From the NCBI GenBank assembly GCA_021234155.1, contig JAJEKV010000045.1:3466120-3530119 (forward strand): a stretch of 64,000 nt of DNA, read 5' to 3'. The notes under the pieces were generated by a model, which saw only the letters and a list, made by a program, of their open reading frames with translations, ran no database searches and was not told the DNA's origin. Within the stretch, counting starts at the first letter, position 1; every line of letters begins with the position of its first letter. The stretch is from Isoetes taiwanensis (lineage: Eukaryota; Streptophyta; Lycopodiopsida; Isoetales; Isoetaceae). The position numbers and the translations under genes were made by a program. This document shows positions 59,986-64,000 of the stretch, one piece after another.

Positions 59986-60441
59986 TTAGTTCTCCGGGAT
60001 ATTTTCCACAATACTCTTAACTCCATCCACTCTCAGTTTCAAATCCTTAATCTCGTATTTCACTGATTTCATTTCTTCCCTCGTCATTTTAATTTCCTCT
60101 CTGGCTGTATGTAACTTTAAGGTTAAATTTCGAATCACATGTCCTTGCAGCTGCTAGAGTTTTCTTCCGACTCCTCCTTTTCGGAAGGGGCACGTTTGCT
60201 AGTCTTCTTCCAGCTCTGTCATCATTTTAATTTCCTCTCTGGCTACGTGTAACTCTGTCATCATTTTAATTTCCTCTCTGGCTACGTGTAACTCTGAGTG
60301 TAACTCTGAGGTTAAAATTCGAAACAACTAAAACATGTCCTAGCTGTTGCTAGAGTTTTCTTCCGGCTCCACCTTTTTGGAAGGGGCATGTTTGCTGGAG
60401 TCTTCTTTCGACTCCTTGGAAGGGGCACATTTGGTGCTCAT
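59986..60441 (-). pseudogene. Lys/Glu-rich coiled-coil reading frames, reverse strand
   Basis: From ATG at 60441 the reverse strand reads MSTKCAPSKESKEDSSKHA and stops after EENSSNS. Later blocks in shifted frames repeat the theme (SKRAPSEKEESEENSSS; HVAREEIKMMTEL twice). They end with an open stretch of about 45 codons (AREEIKMTREEMKSVKYEI, DLKLRVDGVKSIVENIPEN) before TAA at 59986-59988. The last part has clear heptad spacing. Internal duplications suggest a repeat protein that has decayed, or unrecognised exons. Function unknown. Confidence 0.35.
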
Positions 60442-61001
60442 CGGGTTGTTGGATTATTGGACAAATATTCAAGGTTAAGTCGCTAAGACTGCCGCTTCAA
60501 ATTAGCGCTTAACAATTAGCTTGAAATATTGTCGGGCACTAATTTGCTAATTTGACAGAAAATAAATAAAATAGCTATTGGTTCATTTTACACACTATTT
60601 TTTTGGAGATGCAAGTGTACTGTAAAGGTCCTTATGTTCTAAAGAAGGAATAATATCTAGGCCTAAGAGTTTAAGACGTAAGACAAACTTGACCATCAAA
60701 ACAGTAATATAATTAATATAATAATGAAATGAAAAGCATATGGCCATGCTATTACGTTGCACTAGATGCACATCTTCACGCTTACGGATTAAAATAAAAA
60801 AATAAATCCACCATTAGGATAGAGCTTGTTCCTCATCATCCTCGCTCTTAAAGGAACACTGAATCAAATAACAAAAAGTCTGAAATTCTATTACTCGTGG
60901 AGTTAAAACACAAATTTTTCTAAAAGATGACATCTTAAAACATATTTCCCAATATCTCGAACAGGATCCATGTTTCCCTGCTCCATTGCCAATACCTATT
61001 C

Positions 61002-61780
61002 TCAATTCTGCTTAGAGATGAGATCTTGGATCATGTTTGCAGCATCTCCCACAGTAACAATGTTGTTGGCTCCATCTTCAGCAATAGAAATCTTGAAGTT
61101 TTCTTCTAGGTTCATCATAATCTCCACCTGTTAAGATGATATCTAGTATCAGAAAAACATCTCATAAAATCAGACTATTTTAAAAGGTTTTCGAACTCAC
61201 AGTGTCAAGAGAATCTGCTCCAAGGTCTGAGAATTTGGCATCTGGTGTAACAGAGGAAGGCTCCACAGACAACTGACAGGCAATGATCTTTTGTACAGTT
61301 TCTAAAGTCGCTGGCTCAGCCTGACATCAGGGTATGAAAATATTTTGTAAGATTAGGGTTGTCTCAGCAATGCATACGAAGTAAACTTTAGGTCTCTCAT
61401 ATGCATCAAGAGTCCGACAAAAATTTTCCTTTTCGCTTATATGCAAAACAAAAGGATCTACTTTCTATGATAAAGCTCTAGACTAAGGTACAGAAATGAA
61501 CTGAAGATTAGAATAAAAACAGAGCACATGATCCATTACTGCTGCACATGATATGCGAAGAACTGGAAAAGATTTAGCAGGGAAAGAAACAGAGTTTCTG
61601 AAACGCCCAGTATTAGGAAAAGCCTTCAAACCCCTGAATCTCAGGGGCATCTGCTAGAAAAGAAGCCAAGAAACACAAAGAAAACAAAATCCACACCTTG
61701 CAAACCCTCCAAAAAATAAATCGTCGCAAAAGATTGCAACTAAGCGATGTAGCTTGGCATCCAAGCAAAGCATACGCCAT
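61002..61780 (-). CDS. Plastid acyl carrier protein, four exons
   Basis: ACP carries growing acyl chains during plastid fatty acid synthesis on a phosphopantetheine linked to Ser. Model on the reverse strand: exon 1 61780-61697 (MAYALLGCQATSLSC), exon 2 61650-61540 (ends FPVLRISCAA, a transit-peptide end), exon 3 61320-61201 (ends DLGADSLDT with the acceptor Ser), exon 4 61127-61002 (VEIMMNLEENFKI to DLISKQN). All exons join in phase 0 at gt/ag borders, giving 146 residues with a mature part of about 82, normal for the family. The exon 3/4 break inside DSLDT-VEI is where plant ACP genes have theirs, as I recall. Intron 1 would be only 46 bp, so exon 1 is the least sure part. No disabling lesion is visible. 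Confidence 0.85.
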
Positions 61781-62004
61781 AGCCAGCAAAAACTTGGCAC
61801 AACTGCTCTCATCTCAAGTCCATTCGCTTCAAAACATAAAAGGTGCGCTAATGCGGCATTACTCCTCCAACAGACTGAAGAGCTTGATGCAGATGGGTGC
61901 TGGGCGATTCCATAGCCGGAGGAGTGGGTTGCCAGTTGCCGAACATGCCATAGCCAGAAAAGTTTGCAACGTGTCGAAAAAAATTCTATAGAAGTGTTGC
62001 GCAC

Positions 62005-62197
62005 GAAAAAAGCTGACGTGTCGTGATATGAAAATCGCCCTCCAATAATTATATATGTTAAGATAGTCTATGATGTTTATATGGTAAGTTCTAACCTAAA
62101 TAACATCCCACTTCTCAATATCTAATTTGTCGATTTTGTCTAGCATCACTCAACCAAATGACTTTCATTAACATATATTTGTACTTTTGCCCGGCAA
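62005..62197. other. Upstream region of the acyl carrier protein gene
   Basis: AT-rich, no ORF. The sequence gctgacgtgtcgtg at about 62010-62023 contains an ACGTG core such as bZIP factors bind, about 230 bp upstream of the ACP start. The regulatory role is only inferred. Confidence 0.25.
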
Positions 62198-62756
62198 CCA
62201 TTAGAGGAAAAATGAGATCACATTTTGTCCCATTAAGGGATGCTTAAAATGCCATGTCAGCTTTTTAAACTGTCCAATAAGAGAAGAGCTCCAGTATATC
62301 TCATTCCAGTATTATGTGGCAGCCTGTAATTAATGCAGCTGCAACTAACTTCTGTAGTATCATTTTTTCATTATAACTTTTGATCCAGAACTCCGATTTA
62401 AAAACTTTTTGTAGCAATGGGTTCGTCTTCACAAGATCTATCTAGTGATAATCCATCCATACATCTTTTACGATATAAATATATAAGAAATAAGCAAAAA
62501 ATCAATATTGTTTTAAGGTTAACGCATATGACCATATTGAAATACATCATAACCATATATCATTGGAAAGATCTTTTCATTCCACAACTAATGCAACAAA
62601 CGCCGCAACATTTTGATAAGTGGATCAAAAGTTATGGGGAAAAAACAACAGCAATGAAGTTGTTGGTGCTGCATTAATTGTAGTTAATAGAGGGTAAGCC
62701 ATTCCATTGGAGGATTCTTATGAGGATGAAATGAGATCTCAAATTTCCTCTAATGG
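62198..62756. mobile_element. 559 bp terminal-inverted-repeat element (MITE-like)
   Basis: Ends CCATTAGAGGAAAAATGAGATC (62198-62219) and its complement at 62735-62756 match at 20 of 22 positions, and weaker similarity extends further inward. The interior has a single 86-codon frame (62417-62677) without a recognisable domain, so no transposase. Flanks (ggcaa and ccagg) show no clear target duplication. Superfamily undetermined. Confidence 0.6.
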
Positions 62757-62819
62757 CCAGGCCCCATTACTAGTAAGATATAATTTGTTTTAACGTAAAG
62801 AGATAAATGATGCATGTTA

Positions 62820-63780
62820 AGCCACCAAATGTTGGCATTTATTAATCCATGGTTTATAATAAGTGTTGCTATGGGCATATAATTTCATGATAGTACATAT
62901 CGTGTAACACAATTTCTCATGAGTTGTGAACTCCCCTTTAGTTATTCTGAGGCTGCTGCTAGTAGCTGCTACACCATAGAAACAATACAAGAAACGTTTT
63001 GGATCAGTCCAGCAACAAGCACATGGGGATGCATGCGCACTGAAGATGCAAATGCATTGCCAAATTACAACGGCTCCGGATATAGCCTTAAGGTTGTTAC
63101 AGAGCAAGGGCAAGAAGTCATGCCCCAATTTATGGAGCAAGAGCAAGGACACATGCCCCAATTTATGGAGCAAGAGCAAGGACATATGTCCCAACTTATG
63201 GAGCAAGAGGAGTATGGATATACTAAATCAACACAAATTTGAAAATAGATGACCCATAGACGATTTCCTTTAAACTGAGTGAACTTATAGATATAAGTTT
63301 AGACATACAATTAAGGAGGGACGAAAGATGATAATGCTCAGCTCTAATATAACTCCTGAACCACATATTTCTTCTCTCTCCTCTCTAAAGACCATTTTTT
63401 CTCTAAATAAAGCTAAGGTGCACAAACTCAAGTACAAGATCGGGTAGGGGTATGTAAAAACTAAGATAGTCCGTAAGTACATCTATGGAAGGGGGCATGG
63501 AAACTGGCTTTTCCTATTTACGTACATAGGGATTTTCCACCTCTAAAATGTCGTATACAGGGGTTTTCTGGTGATCCCTTGCACGCATATAAGGTATCCC
63601 CATATGTCCTGGTGAAACCCCTGGGAATATAATCCCTCCATACCCCCCCTCCCCCGGTGTTGTTGTTGGTGATATTCGTACAAGGCGTCCAACGGTAGGC
63701 GAGGAACCCTATGTACATACATGCAAAGACGCCAACCCCTCCCACAATGCAACAATTTTGTATTTCTAACTAATAGTTAA
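62820..63780 (+). repeat. Repeat module M with captured Dof-like fragment D9
   Basis: Forward copy of the module: leader 62820-62935, captured Dof-like piece 62936-63200 (starts TTTAGTTATTC, ends GAGCAAGAG) and a tail to about 63780. A frame of 107 codons (62919-63242) crosses the joint and ends GYTKSTQI. The inverted counterpart is 38640-37690. Confidence 0.85.
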
Positions 63781-63883
63781 ATGACGCTTTATATTAAACG
63801 AGTCACACCGAACATTGGCCAAGATTGCTCGAACGCGACATCCAACGACCCGAATATCACTGAAAACTGTTGACACAAGAAAA

Positions 63884-64000
63884 TCCACCTCTGGATTTTG
63901 TTTAATATTAGGAGGGACTGCAATTGCATGGAAAAGCAAGAAGCAAGCGAGGGTGGCCATGTCTACCGCTGAGGCTGAGTACAACTCAACAACACTTGCA
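63884..64000 (+). pseudogene. Ty1/copia RNase H, cut by window end
   Basis: Reads KSTSGFCLILGGTAIAWKSK, KQARVAMSTAEAEYNSTTLA and then leaves the window. It is the start of a copia RNase H, homologous to the reverse-strand piece at 37565-37085, and lies in the same position relative to module M. Confidence 0.85.

Noticed and set aside
59703-60020. KHYAGEVYY near 59880, resembling the HYAGEV motif of myosin motors
   Set aside because: Only about ten residues fit; the flanking residues lack the Asn-rich FLxKN that follows in myosins, and no other motor motif is near. A chance match is more likely.
61654-62004. 116-codon reverse ORF and 97-codon forward ORF over the ACP 5' region
   Set aside because: The spliced ACP model uses a different reverse frame and explains the region; both long ORFs run through its intron 1 and leader.
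1-64000. Bacterial or organellar origin, operons, CRISPR arrays
   Set aside because: Introns, LINEs, LTR elements and plant nuclear gene types dominate; no spaced repeats or operon-like gene runs are present.

Overview
The window reads as nuclear DNA of a land plant. It holds a split plastid-type acyl carrier protein gene with a transit peptide, fragments of an intron-bearing CCA-adding enzyme, a hydroxyproline-rich (extensin-like) tract, a Dof-derived zinc-finger gene, and AT-rich DNA packed with LINEs, Ty1/copia and Ty3/gypsy pieces and small inverted-repeat elements. There are no operons, ribosome binding sites, rRNA, tRNA or CRISPR arrays. The species cannot be fixed from sequence alone; a TE-rich fern or bryophyte fits but is a guess.

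Layout. 1-8.1 kb: a 2.1 kb segment (small acidic Cys protein plus CCA-adding-enzyme fragment) present twice, with an extensin-like pseudogene carrying a 667 bp inverted-repeat insertion between the copies. 8.1-11.8 kb: no identified gene. 11.8-13.3 kb: reverse-strand LINE ORF1 remnant. 13.3-18.95 kb: segment B1, with an unidentified reverse-strand split gene head-to-head with an intact Dof-like gene (16804-18228). 18.95-25.8 kb: broken copies of the Dof-like gene, a cluster of LTR fragments with a 20 bp minisatellite, and a gypsy element truncated into a Dof-like copy. 25.85-33.5 kb: a long LINE with an extra Cys-rich ORF and a duplicated, structured-looking 93 nt motif. 33.5-42.6 kb: nested mosaic with a 5'-truncated L1 flanked by 15 bp target-site duplications, a repeat module carrying a captured Dof-like fragment, and a near-complete copia polymerase. 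42.8-52.2 kb: segment B2, the second copy of B1, split by a 3.5 kb reverse-strand LINE. 52.2-54.9 kb: more mosaic repeats, including a 390 bp inverted repeat. 54.9-60.4 kb: sparse, with gene-like duplications and a short coiled-coil frame. 61.0-61.8 kb: acyl carrier protein gene on the reverse strand. 62.2-62.8 kb: a 559 bp inverted-repeat element. 62.8-64 kb: another copy of the module, running off the window inside a copia RNase H.

Only the acyl carrier protein gene and the Dof-like gene look intact. The rest is the record of repeated segmental duplication and TE nesting. Because B1 and B2 (and other repeat pairs) are paralogous, several insertions can be delimited exactly by comparing the filled site with its empty counterpart. 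Several repeat copies share a recurrent CAG/CTG-to-CG change that breaks frames; it may be an assembly artefact at methylated CHG sites.
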